Assembly (NCBI GenBank): GCA_964588555.1
Contig: CAZPPT010000001.1
Span: forward strand, 62,001-126,000
Length of the DNA: 64,000 bases
From: JAGVWJ01 sp964588555
GTDB taxonomy: Archaea; Micrarchaeota; Micrarchaeia; Anstonellales; Bilamarchaeaceae
Direction of reading: 5' to 3'
Position numbers and translations under genes: made by a program. Under the pieces are notes generated by a model, which saw only the letters and a list, made by a program, of their open reading frames with translations, did not search any database and was not told where the DNA came from. Positions 50,284 through 59,903 of this stretch are shown piece after piece. Within the stretch, counting starts at the first letter, position 1; the number at the start of each line of letters is the position of its first letter.

Positions 50284-51474
50284 TTATATTATAGCATCCC
50301 CATATACCTGATTCATCGTTTCCTTCCAGATTTTGGGGCTGAACTTGCCCTCTGTGCATTCCTTCCGTGCGTTTTTGGCGCATTCGTTACGGAGTTTTGA
50401 ATCAACAATAAATTTCTCGATCGCGCGTGCGAGTTCGGTTACATACCATTCCGGCGGATTTATCGTCGCTTCTTTTCTTTTTCTATACAGTTCGCCATTG
50501 GTTGGATAGATATATTCCCCTTTTGCACCGAAGCACGAATAATACGATTTAACTAACCATCCGCTCTTTTCATGGGAAATGATTTCTGGGCGCGAAAAGC
50601 TGTCCTCTGCAATCACTGGTAAGCCATACGATAGCGCTTCCGGGATGACAAACCCAAAAGTGTCCATATGTGTTGGCATGACAAATACGTGTGATTGGTG
50701 GTATAGTTTTTTGACTTCCTCATACGGCACGCGGGGCGATATTTTGATTCTTTTATTTTTTGAGAAGCGCTCATGAACAGGAGCTGGGACAGTTGAAATA
50801 AGCGTAAGTTCTGTATCGTATTTTTCGCTGATTTGGTCAAACGCCATGAGTGTCTCAATACCGCCCTTTTCGTAGAAATTACCGCCAATAAAGAGAAAAC
50901 GGATGACCGAATCGTCTTTCTTTTCTAATTTTTCTGGTGGAGTGATGACGGGATAAACAGTCTGTACCTTTTCACGAATAATCGGCGAATCAACAAAATT
51001 AAGAAGGCTCGCTTTTGCGGCATCTGACCACGCAAGCAATTTCTTTAGTTTTTGGCTCTCGAGAATTGTTTTTAAATTTTTGACAAATCGTTCATGTGAA
51101 AGCGCAAACTGGTTATAGCCGGAAAACACTGCGGCATGCTCAAAATCACATACATACGGGACGTTTGGGTCAAGAAGCGACTGTGTACTATGTATTACAT
51201 CGCAACTAGTTGAAAAAGAGCGCACTTTTGGCGTACCCAAAAGTACTTTTAGGTGATTATAATAAGGAGAAACTGTCCAGCGTATTGATTCAAGAAATGA
51301 GCGGATTGGCTTATTCTTGGATGTCGGAGCAGCCAGGAACTCCTCGTATTCGTATTCAAACCCGTCCGGGGGGTTCATGCGCATATGCACGTGCGCGTTG
51401 TGGAGCGCAGTTGAGGCATACATGAAGATTTTTTTCATATCATCAAACCAAAACTTACCAAAAATCATTTTCAT
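50284..51474 (-). CDS. Family 4 glycosyltransferase
   Basis: 396-residue GT-B glycosyltransferase. The C-terminal half has the GT4 core: FLFIGGNFYEKGGIETLMAF, ISPRVPYEEVKKLYHQSHVFVMP and GFVIPEALSYGLPVIAEDS (E-x7-E motif with EALS...E). The N-terminal half is less conserved (FEYEYEEFLAAPTSKN) and its start context is plain. Final gene of the glycan operon that runs from 62456 towards this point, one base after the convergent orphan gene's end. Donor sugar unknown. Confidence 0.87.
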   Translation of the reverse strand: MKMIFGKFWFDDMKKIFMYASTALHNAHVHMRMNPPDGFEYEYEEFLAAPTSKNKPIRSFLESIRWTVSPYYNHLKVLLGTPKVRSFSTSCDVIHSTQSLLDPNVPYVCDFEHAAVFSGYNQFALSHERFVKNLKTILESQKLKKLLAWSDAAKASLLNFVDSPIIREKVQTVYPVITPPEKLEKKDDSVIRFLFIGGNFYEKGGIETLMAFDQISEKYDTELTLISTVPAPVHERFSKNKRIKISPRVPYEEVKKLYHQSHVFVMPTHMDTFGFVIPEALSYGLPVIAEDSFSRPEIISHEKSGWLVKSYYSCFGAKGEYIYPTNGELYRKRKEATINPPEWYVTELARAIEKFIVDSKLRNECAKNARKECTEGKFSPKIWKETMNQVYGDAII

Positions 51475-51535
51475 TTTCGTACATCTAAATCAATAGGTAT
51501 ACTTACTAAAAGCATAAAAGAGTATTTTCCTTGTC

Positions 51536-52570
51536 TTACAATACTACCTTCTTTAACGCATCAGTGATCTCTTCAAATACTTCTCTTAAGCTAATTCTTA
51601 TATCCCAGTTCGGGAAATGGTTGCGTGCCTTGTTGATGTTTGAGATCCACCAGATATGGTCTGCCTCACGCTCAGGGCCCATCTTGTACTTCATCTTCTT
51701 TTTGGTAACATCTTCGATAAGGTCAATTGCCTCAAGTAGCGAAATGGAATTTTTGCGTGATCCGCCAATGTTATAAACCTGGCCGGGACGCGGGTGCTTT
51801 ACAAATTCAAAGAATAATTTAGCAAGGTCTCCTGCATGTATGACATCACGAACCTGGTAACCATCGTGTCCAAAAATAGTCAATTCTTCGCCCTTTAATG
51901 CCTTTTTTACAAAGAACGGTTCCCAGTTGTGCATCTCTGCTGCCTTTGCTGCACCACCAGTAATGCAACCCATTCGAAAAATACCTGTTTTGAGACCATA
52001 GAGATGTGCATACTCTTGACAATACAAATCAGCAGCAACTTTAGAAACGCCAAACGGCGTGTGCATCATCTGGTCCAACCGTAATGATTCGTCAAACCCG
52101 TCACCAAGTGAAGGGTCAATAGGCTCAAAGCGCTTGCCGACTTTTTTGTATGAGAAGTAATTTGGTGCTTCCCCATACACCTTGTTCGTTGAGCAAAACA
52201 CAAACGGCACATCCTTGTTGTTGTGCCGTACTGCCTCAAGCACAGAGAGCGTGCCATGTGCATTGATCTGAAAATCCTCCATTGGGATTTCGATTGATTT
52301 GGGGTGGCTTGGCTGTGCGGCAGTGTGGATGACTGCATCAACGTCTTTTACAAGCGTTCCGATTTTTGGATCGCGAATGTCCATTTCGTGGTGTTCGATC
52401 GAGTACTCTTTTTTCATCTCACGCATGGTGACGCTTGTTTCGCTTTCTGTCCCAAACAATTTGCCGCGCGTGTAGTTGTCAACGCTTATGACTTCCCAGT
52501 TTTCCTTTGCAAATAATTTGCAGCATTCTGAACCGACCAATCCGGCACCGCCTGTGATTAAGATTTTCAT
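51536..52570 (-). CDS. CDP-paratose/tyvelose 2-epimerase-like SDR enzyme
   Basis: 344 residues. NAD-binding TGGAGLVGSECCKLFA opens the protein. The motif FCSTNKVYGEAPN with TPFGVSKVAADLYCQEY gives the catalytic Thr/Ser, Tyr and Lys. A typical RfbE-type insertion follows (GDGFDESLRLDQMMH), so the enzyme resembles CDP-paratose 2-epimerases rather than GalE. The substrate may be another nucleotide sugar, since no CDP-paratose synthase is in the window. It overlaps the previous gene by four bases. Confidence 0.8.
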   Translation of the reverse strand: MKILITGGAGLVGSECCKLFAKENWEVISVDNYTRGKLFGTESETSVTMREMKKEYSIEHHEMDIRDPKIGTLVKDVDAVIHTAAQPSHPKSIEIPMEDFQINAHGTLSVLEAVRHNNKDVPFVFCSTNKVYGEAPNYFSYKKVGKRFEPIDPSLGDGFDESLRLDQMMHTPFGVSKVAADLYCQEYAHLYGLKTGIFRMGCITGGAAKAAEMHNWEPFFVKKALKGEELTIFGHDGYQVRDVIHAGDLAKLFFEFVKHPRPGQVYNIGGSRKNSISLLEAIDLIEDVTKKKMKYKMGPEREADHIWWISNINKARNHFPNWDIRISLREVFEEITDALKKVVL

Positions 52571-53457
52571 TTTTTAACACCACGTTTTCGATTTTTTAAC
52601 TTTTTAGCATTTTGATTAGTAGTTTCATTCTTATTAAGAATCTGACTTTTAGATTTATTTTTGTACCATTCATAAACACGTCTTAAGATAAACCCAAAAA
52701 TCCCACTGATAATAGCACCTAGAATAGCACCTATAAATGCCCAAAGAAATGGTACAACTAGTTGATTATAAGATTTATTTTCAAACCGAACCGATAAACC
52801 AGGTGACCAGTCTATCGGGCCACCTGGAGTTAAAAATATACGATTCTCATTTAAATATGACGAATGGGGGTAGTACATATCTGATTCATATCCCGAAGGT
52901 AAATTAATTTCAACAAGATAACGTGAATTATTTGTAAGTGGTTGTACCATGAAATAATTATTATTTAATTCCCAAAAAGAATTACTATTTGTTCGAATAA
53001 TATTTTTTATTTTATATTGAGTTTTAATCTCAATACTACAGCCATTATTTTTGCAATTAGAACTTATGGGCAAGTACGCTATCTCGTTTCCATTTGCCCA
53101 TATTCCAGTTAAATTTTTACTTTTAGAGCCCTCACGCGTATTAATCTTATCTATAATTACTGCATTATCAACTAGAACATAATCTATTTTATATTGCGTA
53201 TTTGGGTTCCCAAAACGAAAATATAAACCAAAATTACTGAAATTAAAGGGTTCTTTACTTGGTTCAATATGCGCCTCAGTATGTGTAACAACGAGATACT
53301 CATTCATATTATTATCTAGTGGAGTGTACGTTTCTTGATGAGAGAATATAATAAGACGACCGTCTGGGATCGGATTTTCTAAATGCCAAATTTCAACCGA
53401 CCAGACAATTTGAATTACACATAAAAAAATCAGTAATACTTTTATCCCGTTTTTCAT
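52567..53457 (-). CDS. Membrane-anchored extracytoplasmic protein, A+T-rich
   Basis: 296 residues. A signal-peptide-like start (KVLLIFLCVIQIVWSVEIWH), a long beta-rich outer domain rich in Asn and aromatic residues (PYLKYDTNNSRYLVEINLPS-like stretches), and a C-terminal membrane helix (LVVPFLWAFIGAILGAIISGIFGFIL) followed by a basic cytoplasmic tail (RRVYEWYKNKSK...KKLKNRKRG). The protein would be tethered at its C-terminus. The base composition is much more A+T-rich than its glycan neighbours, which suggests later insertion. No family recognised. Confidence 0.6.
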   Translation of the reverse strand: MKNGIKVLLIFLCVIQIVWSVEIWHLENPIPDGRLIIFSHQETYTPLDNNMNEYLVVTHTEAHIEPSKEPFNFSNFGLYFRFGNPNTQYKIDYVLVDNAVIIDKINTREGSKSKNLTGIWANGNEIAYLPISSNCKNNGCSIEIKTQYKIKNIIRTNSNSFWELNNNYFMVQPLTNNSRYLVEINLPSGYESDMYYPHSSYLNENRIFLTPGGPIDWSPGLSVRFENKSYNQLVVPFLWAFIGAILGAIISGIFGFILRRVYEWYKNKSKSQILNKNETTNQNAKKLKNRKRGVKK

Positions 53458-53474
53458 AAACTCATCTTTACACG

Positions 53475-55226
53475 TTATTTCTTAGAGATAAGATAGTTTT
53501 CAATAGCAAGATACCGTAACCCGCTATTCTCAAGCGTATGGATCGCATCCTCAGGCGAACACACAAGTGGCTCGCCATGCAAGTTTAGAGAGGTATTCAT
53601 CACACCGCCGATGCCCGTTTTCTTCTCGAACTCTTTGATGATCTTATAGTAGCGCGGGTTCCACTCCTTTTCAAGCAATTGCGGCCTGCACGTCTTATCA
53701 GCCTGGTGGATCGCTGCAACTAATTCCTTTTGAGCTAATGAGGTTGAATGAAATGCCATGATCATGTACGGTGCATCAATTTTCTTTGGATTTTCTACAT
53801 AGTCATCTTCGCGCTCCTTAAGCACGGTTGGAGCAAAGGGCATCCAGAAATCACGCATCTTGATCTGGTCGTTTACCTTGTAGAAGGCTTGCATGTTTGA
53901 TGCATTTCCTAAAATTGCGCGGTTGCCTAGGCTTCGTGCACCCCATTCACATTTTCCCGCAACGCGTGCAACCACCTCCCCTTTCGCGAGTAGGTCGGCG
54001 ATGACCCCTTCGATGTCATGGTAAAAATCAACATCGTATTTCCGCGTAAGGTCGCGTTTTTTGATAAATGCATCTATTTCGTCGTTTGAGTATTCCGGAC
54101 CAAGATATAGTTCACGGACGCGCCTTGTTGATGCAGGAGATTTTGAAAAATGATTGATATATACATAGTACGCAGCGCCAAACGGGTTTGACTCGTCCCC
54201 GCAGCTTGGGAACGGATGAATTGAATTGACCTCGTCTAATTCGCTCAGTTTTAAATTGAGTTTGACGTTCATAAACACGCCGCCGCCAAGGTAAAGATCA
54301 TGGCAGCCAAGCTTCTCCATTGCCGTACGCGCCCATGCTGTGACAAGCCCTTCAGTCAGGTGCTGGACTGCTGCGGCAACATTGTCAAACCGCTCACCGA
54401 CTGCATTTTCCTTCAAATGGGTAATAAACCGGTTAAGCGGAAACGCGCTTGTAAATTCAAGCGAGTCTTTGTCAAAACTGATCACCGGCTCAAAAAGGCG
54501 CTTGTACGCGTCCATAAAGTAGCCCTTTGCGTACGGGGCAAGACCCATAACCTTATATTCATGTTCGAGTGCCTTCATCCCTAAATACGTCGTCGTTTGG
54601 CTATAGATATAGCCAAGGGACCTATACCACGGCGTAGTTGAGATGCGCTTGACCGAATCGCCTTCTGCAAGATTAACTGATGCACAAACTTCGTCCCCCT
54701 CCCCGTCAAGGGTAAGGACGATTGATTCATCTGTCTTGTTTCGTAAACCATAATACGCGCTATACGCATGGCACGTGTGGTGATCAACAAAGAAAACCTT
54801 GCTCGCGGGAATTGAATAGATAGTTGCAAGTTTCTGTTTTAATTCGTCACGCCCGCGCGCAGTGCTCTTATGGCGCTTTTTCATGACAATGGGGTAAAAG
54901 ACTTTCCGTAGATTTTGGTGGCGGTAGTCGATGTGCCGCCAGACGCGGTTTGTAATTGGGATGTGCTCGTTTTTTGCACCGCTTGTGGCAAGCTCAACAC
55001 CACTTGGCAAAACCTCATAACCGCCAACTGCAACCGCATCAAGCTCTTCCGGAACAATTTTTTGGGATGCGAGTATCCAGTCGATTGCATCTCTGGGGAA
55101 TCTGCCTGAGTTCTTGACACGGTCAAAGCGCTCCTGCTGTGCCGCTGAGACAATCGCACCGTCTTTTAGTAAGCAGGCAGTGCTGTTGTGGCTTAAGTGA
55201 ATTCCAAGTATAAGTACCATCTTCAA
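53475..55226 (-). CDS. NodU/CmcH-family O-carbamoyltransferase
   Basis: 583 residues, the family that moves a carbamoyl group from carbamoyl phosphate to a sugar hydroxyl via an ATP-derived carbamoyl-adenylate. It opens with ILGIHLSHNSTACLLKDGAIV and AAQQERFDRVKNSG. Metal-binding histidines are in FFVDHHTCHAYSAYYG, the nucleotide site region includes LTLDGEGDEVCA and LYLGGGVFMNVKLN, and the C-terminal domain has RVAGKCEWGARSLGNRAI. Bacterial LPS heptose is carbamoylated by a member of this family, and heptose genes surround it here. Overlap of four bases with the upstream epimerase. Confidence 0.93.
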   Translation of the reverse strand: MKMVLILGIHLSHNSTACLLKDGAIVSAAQQERFDRVKNSGRFPRDAIDWILASQKIVPEELDAVAVGGYEVLPSGVELATSGAKNEHIPITNRVWRHIDYRHQNLRKVFYPIVMKKRHKSTARGRDELKQKLATIYSIPASKVFFVDHHTCHAYSAYYGLRNKTDESIVLTLDGEGDEVCASVNLAEGDSVKRISTTPWYRSLGYIYSQTTTYLGMKALEHEYKVMGLAPYAKGYFMDAYKRLFEPVISFDKDSLEFTSAFPLNRFITHLKENAVGERFDNVAAAVQHLTEGLVTAWARTAMEKLGCHDLYLGGGVFMNVKLNLKLSELDEVNSIHPFPSCGDESNPFGAAYYVYINHFSKSPASTRRVRELYLGPEYSNDEIDAFIKKRDLTRKYDVDFYHDIEGVIADLLAKGEVVARVAGKCEWGARSLGNRAILGNASNMQAFYKVNDQIKMRDFWMPFAPTVLKEREDDYVENPKKIDAPYMIMAFHSTSLAQKELVAAIHQADKTCRPQLLEKEWNPRYYKIIKEFEKKTGIGGVMNTSLNLHGEPLVCSPEDAIHTLENSGLRYLAIENYLISKK

Positions 55227-56179
55227 ACCTCATGATCTTTCAGATATCGAACCGTTCTCCTGATCCCTACCTCAATGCCTGTTTGCGGTTTCCATCCAAG
55301 CGATTTGATTTTCTTGGTGTCAAGAAGCACCTTTGGCTGGTCTCCTTTCCAGCCTGCTACGCCACCAGTGTATTCGCGCGTGACCCCTGAAAGCCCAAGC
55401 TCATCTATCACCCAGTCTGCAACCTGGTCGACAAACACAGTACTATCATGGCCAAGATTAAATATATTTGTTTGGTTTTGTGCCTTTTCAATGCCGGTAA
55501 ATACGCCTCCAATGCAATCTTTAATGTAGAGAAACGACTTTTGCTGCTTTCCATTTCCTAAAATTTCGAGTTTCTTTGGGTTTTTTCTTAGTTTGTGGAA
55601 AAAATCAATGACAACGCCGTGCGGGTAGCGCTCACCAACGATTGAAACGAAGCGGTACATATAATTCTTCATGTCATAATAGAACGAAAATGCCTCAATG
55701 AGCGCCTCGCCGGCAAGCTTGCTTGCGCCATAAAGTGAGTTTTGCGTCTTTGGCGCGTCCTCCGGCGTCGGGATTATTTTTTGCTCTCCGTATACTGCGG
55801 CTGATGAGGTAAACGATATGCCTTTTATATCATTAAGCCGCATTGCCTCAAGTACGTTGTACGTGGCAATGGTGTTCTGTTCAAGGTCGATACGCGTATT
55901 TGCCATGCCCCCGCGGATATCTGCGTTTGCCGCAAAATGAAAGACAAAATCCACTTCTTTGAACGCCCGGGTTAATTTTTGCGGTTCCGTAAACAAGTCG
56001 ATCTTTTCGAATGAATAATTTTTATTTTTCGCCTGCTCGCTCACCACATGGGGCTGGCCGGTGCGCATATTGTCTATTGAGATAACTGTTGCACCACGCG
56101 CTAAAAGTTCATCAACAACGTGGCTTCCGATAAAGCCCGCGCCACCTGTGACAACAACGGTTTTTGAAGAAAAGTCCAT
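55223..56179 (-). CDS. NAD-dependent sugar epimerase/dehydratase
   Basis: 318 residues, extended SDR. VTGGAGFIGSHVVDELLARGA is the NAD loop (in pieces), DLFTE...FHFAANADIRGGMA the early part, and SSAAVYGE with SLYGASKLAGEALIEAFS provides the catalytic S-YxxxK. It resembles UDP-glucose 4-epimerases and other WcaG-type enzymes. Which sugar it acts on is unclear. It lies between the HddA-like kinase and the carbamoyltransferase with overlapping ends, so it is probably part of the heptose route, possibly altering a GDP-heptose. Confidence 0.85.
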   Translation of the reverse strand: MDFSSKTVVVTGGAGFIGSHVVDELLARGATVISIDNMRTGQPHVVSEQAKNKNYSFEKIDLFTEPQKLTRAFKEVDFVFHFAANADIRGGMANTRIDLEQNTIATYNVLEAMRLNDIKGISFTSSAAVYGEQKIIPTPEDAPKTQNSLYGASKLAGEALIEAFSFYYDMKNYMYRFVSIVGERYPHGVVIDFFHKLRKNPKKLEILGNGKQQKSFLYIKDCIGGVFTGIEKAQNQTNIFNLGHDSTVFVDQVADWVIDELGLSGVTREYTGGVAGWKGDQPKVLLDTKKIKSLGWKPQTGIEVGIRRTVRYLKDHEV

Positions 56180-56183
56180 ACAT

Positions 56184-57158
56184 TCACCGATCCTGGTAAA
56201 TAAGTTCGCTCCCCTGCGCTACGAACCGAAAGTGCACCTGCCGAAGGTCACGAAGCGCCCGCACCACTGCCGGCTGTTTTTCCTTCTCGCAGTAAAAGAG
56301 TAAAAACCCCCCGCCACCTGCGCCAAGTACCTTTCCCCCGGTCGCTCCGGCTTCGCACGCCGCCGTATAGTACCGGTCAATGTCATTGTTGCTTACGCCG
56401 TTTGCAAGCGATTTTTTTAACATCCACGATTCGTCAAGCAGTTCGCCAAACGATTCAAAACGATTATGGTTAAGTTCATTAAACATATGTTCGGCAAGGA
56501 AGCGCATCTTGTTGAGGGTGTCGCGTTTATTGCTAATATTACTCTTTTGCTCAGTAAGAACATCACTTGATTTTCGTCCAATACCCGTGTAGAAGAAAAG
56601 AAGGCGGGACTGAAGTTCTTCAAGCGTTTCGCGGTTTGCCCGAACCGGCATTATCTGCACCGATTCGTCCCGGTTGAACTTGATGAGCTTAAATCCGCCG
56701 TATGCCGCAATGTACTGGTCCTGTTTTCCGATCGGCTCACCGAGCTTCTCGATCTCGATCCTGCACGCCTCGCGCGCAAGCGTTTCGGCACTAGCCTTTT
56801 TATCGCAATATGCATGGAGCGCATTAAGCACGCCAACGATAAAGCTGCTTGAGGAGCCAAGGCCGGTTCCATGCGCGGGGACATCTGCGAGTGCACTTAA
56901 CTCAATCCCGCGTTCGATCCCAAGGAGGCGTAACCCTTCGCGAATTGTCGGGTGCTCAATCTTGTCAATTGAATCAACAATCTCTGTTTTTCGGTAATTA
57001 AGGTGGATGCTCCCGTCAAACTTCCCGTTTGCCATGGCGTATATATATTGGTCAATGGCAGTTGAAAGGACGCAGCCATAATCCTCCTTGTAATAATCCC
57101 TAAAATCAGTCCCGCCGCCAAAAAAGGAAACACGAAGTGGGGTGCGCGAGGCAATCAT
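56184..57158 (-). CDS. GHMP-family heptose kinase, HddA-like
   Basis: About 324 residues. A GHMP kinase: SRTPLRVSFFGGGTDFRDYY (N-terminal motif), the phosphate loop GTGLGSSSSF, and the C-terminal motif GKVLGAGGGGFLLFY. This pattern is that of HddA, which phosphorylates D-glycero-D-manno-heptose-7-phosphate at O-1 on the GDP-heptose route, though fucokinase-like relatives share it. I start at ATG 57158, which overlaps the SIS gene by four bases (ATGA) rather than at the earlier GTG-type start. It differs in class from the PfkB-type kinase at 34905. Confidence 0.82.
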   Translation of the reverse strand: MIASRTPLRVSFFGGGTDFRDYYKEDYGCVLSTAIDQYIYAMANGKFDGSIHLNYRKTEIVDSIDKIEHPTIREGLRLLGIERGIELSALADVPAHGTGLGSSSSFIVGVLNALHAYCDKKASAETLAREACRIEIEKLGEPIGKQDQYIAAYGGFKLIKFNRDESVQIMPVRANRETLEELQSRLLFFYTGIGRKSSDVLTEQKSNISNKRDTLNKMRFLAEHMFNELNHNRFESFGELLDESWMLKKSLANGVSNNDIDRYYTAACEAGATGGKVLGAGGGGFLLFYCEKEKQPAVVRALRDLRQVHFRFVAQGSELIYQDR

Positions 57159-57703
57159 GCTAACCACTTTTTGATAATATAAAGCTTAATCATATGGCCC
57201 ATGATAAAATGGATATCTTCTGCGATTTCCACATTGTTTGTGTTTGCAAGGATCGTTTGATTTGCAATAGACATAACCTTTCCCCCTCCACATGCACACA
57301 GTGCAATGGTAAGCGCGCCAAGCTTATTTGCAACATCAAGCGCCTTAAGGACGTTTGGCGAGTTGCCGCTTGTGCTTATGCCAATGACAACGTCGTCCTT
57401 TTCCACAAAGTTCTCAAGCTGCCGTGAGAAGATCGATTCGTATGATTCGTCATTTGCCCATGCAGTCATGAGCGGCACGTTTTCATTAAGGCAGATGATC
57501 TTAAGGCGTTTATTGTGCATGCGCGCAGTCTTCGCAAGGTCGGCAGAAAAATGAAACGCGTTTGTCGCGCTGTCGCCATTGCCAAAGATATATACTGATT
57601 TGCTTTCTTGCGCCGCACGAAGGATCGCATCTGCAACTAGGGTAACGCCCTGCATTGGGATAGAGGCGATTACTGCCTGTAAGTCTTTTAAATACGCATC
57701 CAT
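57155..57703 (-). CDS. Second phosphoheptose-isomerase-like SIS protein
   Basis: 182 residues with the SIS fold: IFGNGDSATNAFHFSADLAKT at 34-54 (a GxGxSA variant of the GmhA loop), GISTSGNSPNVLKAL near 110, and a C-terminal helix (IAEDIHFIMGHMIKLYIIK) containing the GmhA-like His. Both GmhA motifs are recognisable but more divergent than in the copy at 35867 (N-G-D-S instead of N-G-G-S). It is the first gene of the subset with the HddA-like kinase and probably supplies its substrate. Confidence 0.8.
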   Translation of the reverse strand: MDAYLKDLQAVIASIPMQGVTLVADAILRAAQESKSVYIFGNGDSATNAFHFSADLAKTARMHNKRLKIICLNENVPLMTAWANDESYESIFSRQLENFVEKDDVVIGISTSGNSPNVLKALDVANKLGALTIALCACGGGKVMSIANQTILANTNNVEIAEDIHFIMGHMIKLYIIKKWLA

Positions 57704-57751
57704 ACTAAGAAAGGTATTGGATACAAGCGCTTAAAATAGTGCCGAAAATAG

Positions 57752-58948
57752 TTATTTGACAAGCTCCCCATACGCCTTTTCAAATGCCAGAATAGTATTT
57801 GAAACATCGAATTCCCAAGCTCGGGTGAGCGCATTTTTTGACAGTTTTTCTCGTAACGATGGCGATTTGTACAATTCTTCTATCTTATCAGCAAGGCTTT
57901 TTGGGTTGCCGGACGTAAAGGCCAAACCGCCTTCCCCCTTTGTCCAGGGCAATGCACCTTTGTCCGAAACGATAACCGGCAGGCCAAGCGACATAGCCTC
58001 GACAACCGTCCGCCCGAACGTTTCAAACCACCGCGCAGGATGGATAAAAACATGAGAGCGTGCGTACGTCTCAATAAGTTTGTCAAAGGCGAGATGGCCG
58101 TGAAAGATGACATTATGCTGTAACGTAAGGTCACGGACGAGCTTCATTATGTCGTCCTTTCTGTCGCCGTCGTTTCCAATAATATGGAGCGTGATGTCGG
58201 TTATGCCGCGCCTTTTAAGTTCCTCGACCGCGCGTACTGCAACGTCAACTCCCTTTGCATGGTCAAAGCGTGATGCGGTTACGAGATGAAAACCTTTTTC
58301 GAATTTTTTCAGACCGCGCGCTTTCTTAAAATGCGTAAAATCAAACCCGTCTGGAATGACGGTCATTTTTTCTTTTGGAAGGCCATATTCGGCAAATATC
58401 CTTTCTGCAAAGGGGCTTACTGGAAAAAAGCGCTCAATGTGGTGCCCCAAGATATGCAAGTACTGCTCCTGATACGCGCGTATCGGAATTGATGCGAGTT
58501 TTTTAATAAGGGGGAATTGGGAATGCGTAACGCGCGTATAAAGCCCGCAGGTTTTGTGGCATTCCCCATCCATGAGGGGAAAATTAGTGCAGAACATGTA
58601 GGTGTTCAGGTCGACGACAACAGGTGTTTTCCCCCCGCCTTTTTTGTACCTGCATGCGGCAATCAAAAGTGAAGGGTTATGGACGTGGTATATGTCAAAC
58701 TCGCCCTCATACTTCTGTAAAAGTTTCGCTATTTCTGCATCTAACAACGGCGGAGCGCGCTCATCGATACGTTCTTCTATGAGTTTATATCGTTTTTTGC
58801 TTCCAATTGAATTCCGATCGGGCTGAAACGTGATGACTGAAACCTTGTGTCCGCGCTCAATGAGCTTTTGTGCGTAGAGGTCAAGGCTGAACATCGAGCC
58901 GCCTTCAAGATGGAGGTTAAGGAAATATTCGATAAAGGCAATTTTCAT
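57752..58948 (-). CDS. Family 4 glycosyltransferase
   Basis: 398 residues, GT-B fold. The N-terminal domain has FIEYFLNLHLEGGSMFSLDLYAQ (in pieces) and GHKVSVITFQ; the C-terminal domain has VTASRFDHAKGVDVAVRAVEEL, HIIGNDGDRKDDI and ETFGRTVVEAMSLGLPVIVSDKGALP with the two glutamates that hold the nucleotide. Donor could be any NDP-hexose or heptose. It stands between the heptose subset and the epimerase at 58958 and is oriented as they are. Confidence 0.9.
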   Translation of the reverse strand: MKIAFIEYFLNLHLEGGSMFSLDLYAQKLIERGHKVSVITFQPDRNSIGSKKRYKLIEERIDERAPPLLDAEIAKLLQKYEGEFDIYHVHNPSLLIAACRYKKGGGKTPVVVDLNTYMFCTNFPLMDGECHKTCGLYTRVTHSQFPLIKKLASIPIRAYQEQYLHILGHHIERFFPVSPFAERIFAEYGLPKEKMTVIPDGFDFTHFKKARGLKKFEKGFHLVTASRFDHAKGVDVAVRAVEELKRRGITDITLHIIGNDGDRKDDIMKLVRDLTLQHNVIFHGHLAFDKLIETYARSHVFIHPARWFETFGRTVVEAMSLGLPVIVSDKGALPWTKGEGGLAFTSGNPKSLADKIEELYKSPSLREKLSKNALTRAWEFDVSNTILAFEKAYGELVK

Positions 58949-58957
58949 AGGCATACA

Positions 58958-59902
58958 CTATTTGTGCTTTTCTTCTTTATTAATCCATTCGTGATAGTTA
59001 TGTAAGCCCATATCAACGGTTGTTTTTGGTTTCCAGCCCAATAATTCCTGTGCTTTTTTGCTGTTTGCCTCTGTGTGCTCAACATCCCCCTTGACGCTTT
59101 CTGTGAAAACGAGCTTTGACCTGCTTTTTGTAATTGCCAGTATTTTTTCCGCCAATTGTTTTACTGAAACCTTGTTGCCACCACCAACATTAAACACATC
59201 CGTTTTTTCATAATCAAGCGCACGAACCGTTGCATCAACTGCGTCATCAATATAGGTAATATCACGCGTTTTTGTACCGTCGCCATAAATCTCAAGGTCC
59301 TCGCCGTTAAGCGCCTTGTGCATAAACTTGTTAATTGCCAAATCCGGCCGCATCCGCGGACCGTAGACGGTAAAATAGCGAAGCATGACAATTGGAATTC
59401 CGTAGAGCTGTGAGAAAACAGTGCAGTAGTACTCGCATGCCAATTTGCTTGCGCCATATGGCGAGATCGGTTGTGTGGGATGCTTTTCATCAAACGGAAG
59501 GTACGAGATTTTACCATACACCGAGCTTGAAGATGCAAAAACTATATTTTTAACGTCTTTTTTGCGTGCGAGTTCCAAAATGGTAAGCGTGCCCATGATG
59601 TTGACGTCGTTTGTCTTGACCGGGTCATCAACGGATACCCTGACGCCAGGCTGCGCCGCCTCATGGATGATGGTGACAATGCCCGTAAGGGCGCGTTCGA
59701 CCGTTTTTGAATCACGGATATCGCCATCGACAAATTTGAAATTTTTGTTTGCGAGCGCGTTTTTAATATTTTTTTTCTTTAATTCGGGCGAATAATACGG
59801 CTCGAAATTATCTATGCCTGTAACATGATGCCCTTCGTTAAGCAACCGGTCAACGATCGTGCTTCCGATAAACCCTGCTGCACCGGTGACAAGGATGTTC
59901 AT
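58958..59902 (-). CDS. UDP-sugar 4-epimerase-type SDR enzyme
   Basis: About 314 residues starting MNILVTGAAGFIGSTIVDRL at ATG 59902, one base after the upstream stop. The motif FASSSSVYGKISYLP with SPYGASKLACEYYC gives the catalytic residues. YFTVYGPRMRPDLAINKFMHKAL is the substrate part, similar to UDP-glucuronate 4-epimerases and GalE-like enzymes. Product is likely an epimerised uronate or hexose for the surface glycan. Translationally linked to the nucleotidyltransferase. Confidence 0.87.
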   Translation of the reverse strand: MNILVTGAAGFIGSTIVDRLLNEGHHVTGIDNFEPYYSPELKKKNIKNALANKNFKFVDGDIRDSKTVERALTGIVTIIHEAAQPGVRVSVDDPVKTNDVNIMGTLTILELARKKDVKNIVFASSSSVYGKISYLPFDEKHPTQPISPYGASKLACEYYCTVFSQLYGIPIVMLRYFTVYGPRMRPDLAINKFMHKALNGEDLEIYGDGTKTRDITYIDDAVDATVRALDYEKTDVFNVGGGNKVSVKQLAEKILAITKSRSKLVFTESVKGDVEHTEANSKKAQELLGWKPKTTVDMGLHNYHEWINKEEKHK

Positions 59903-59903
59903 G

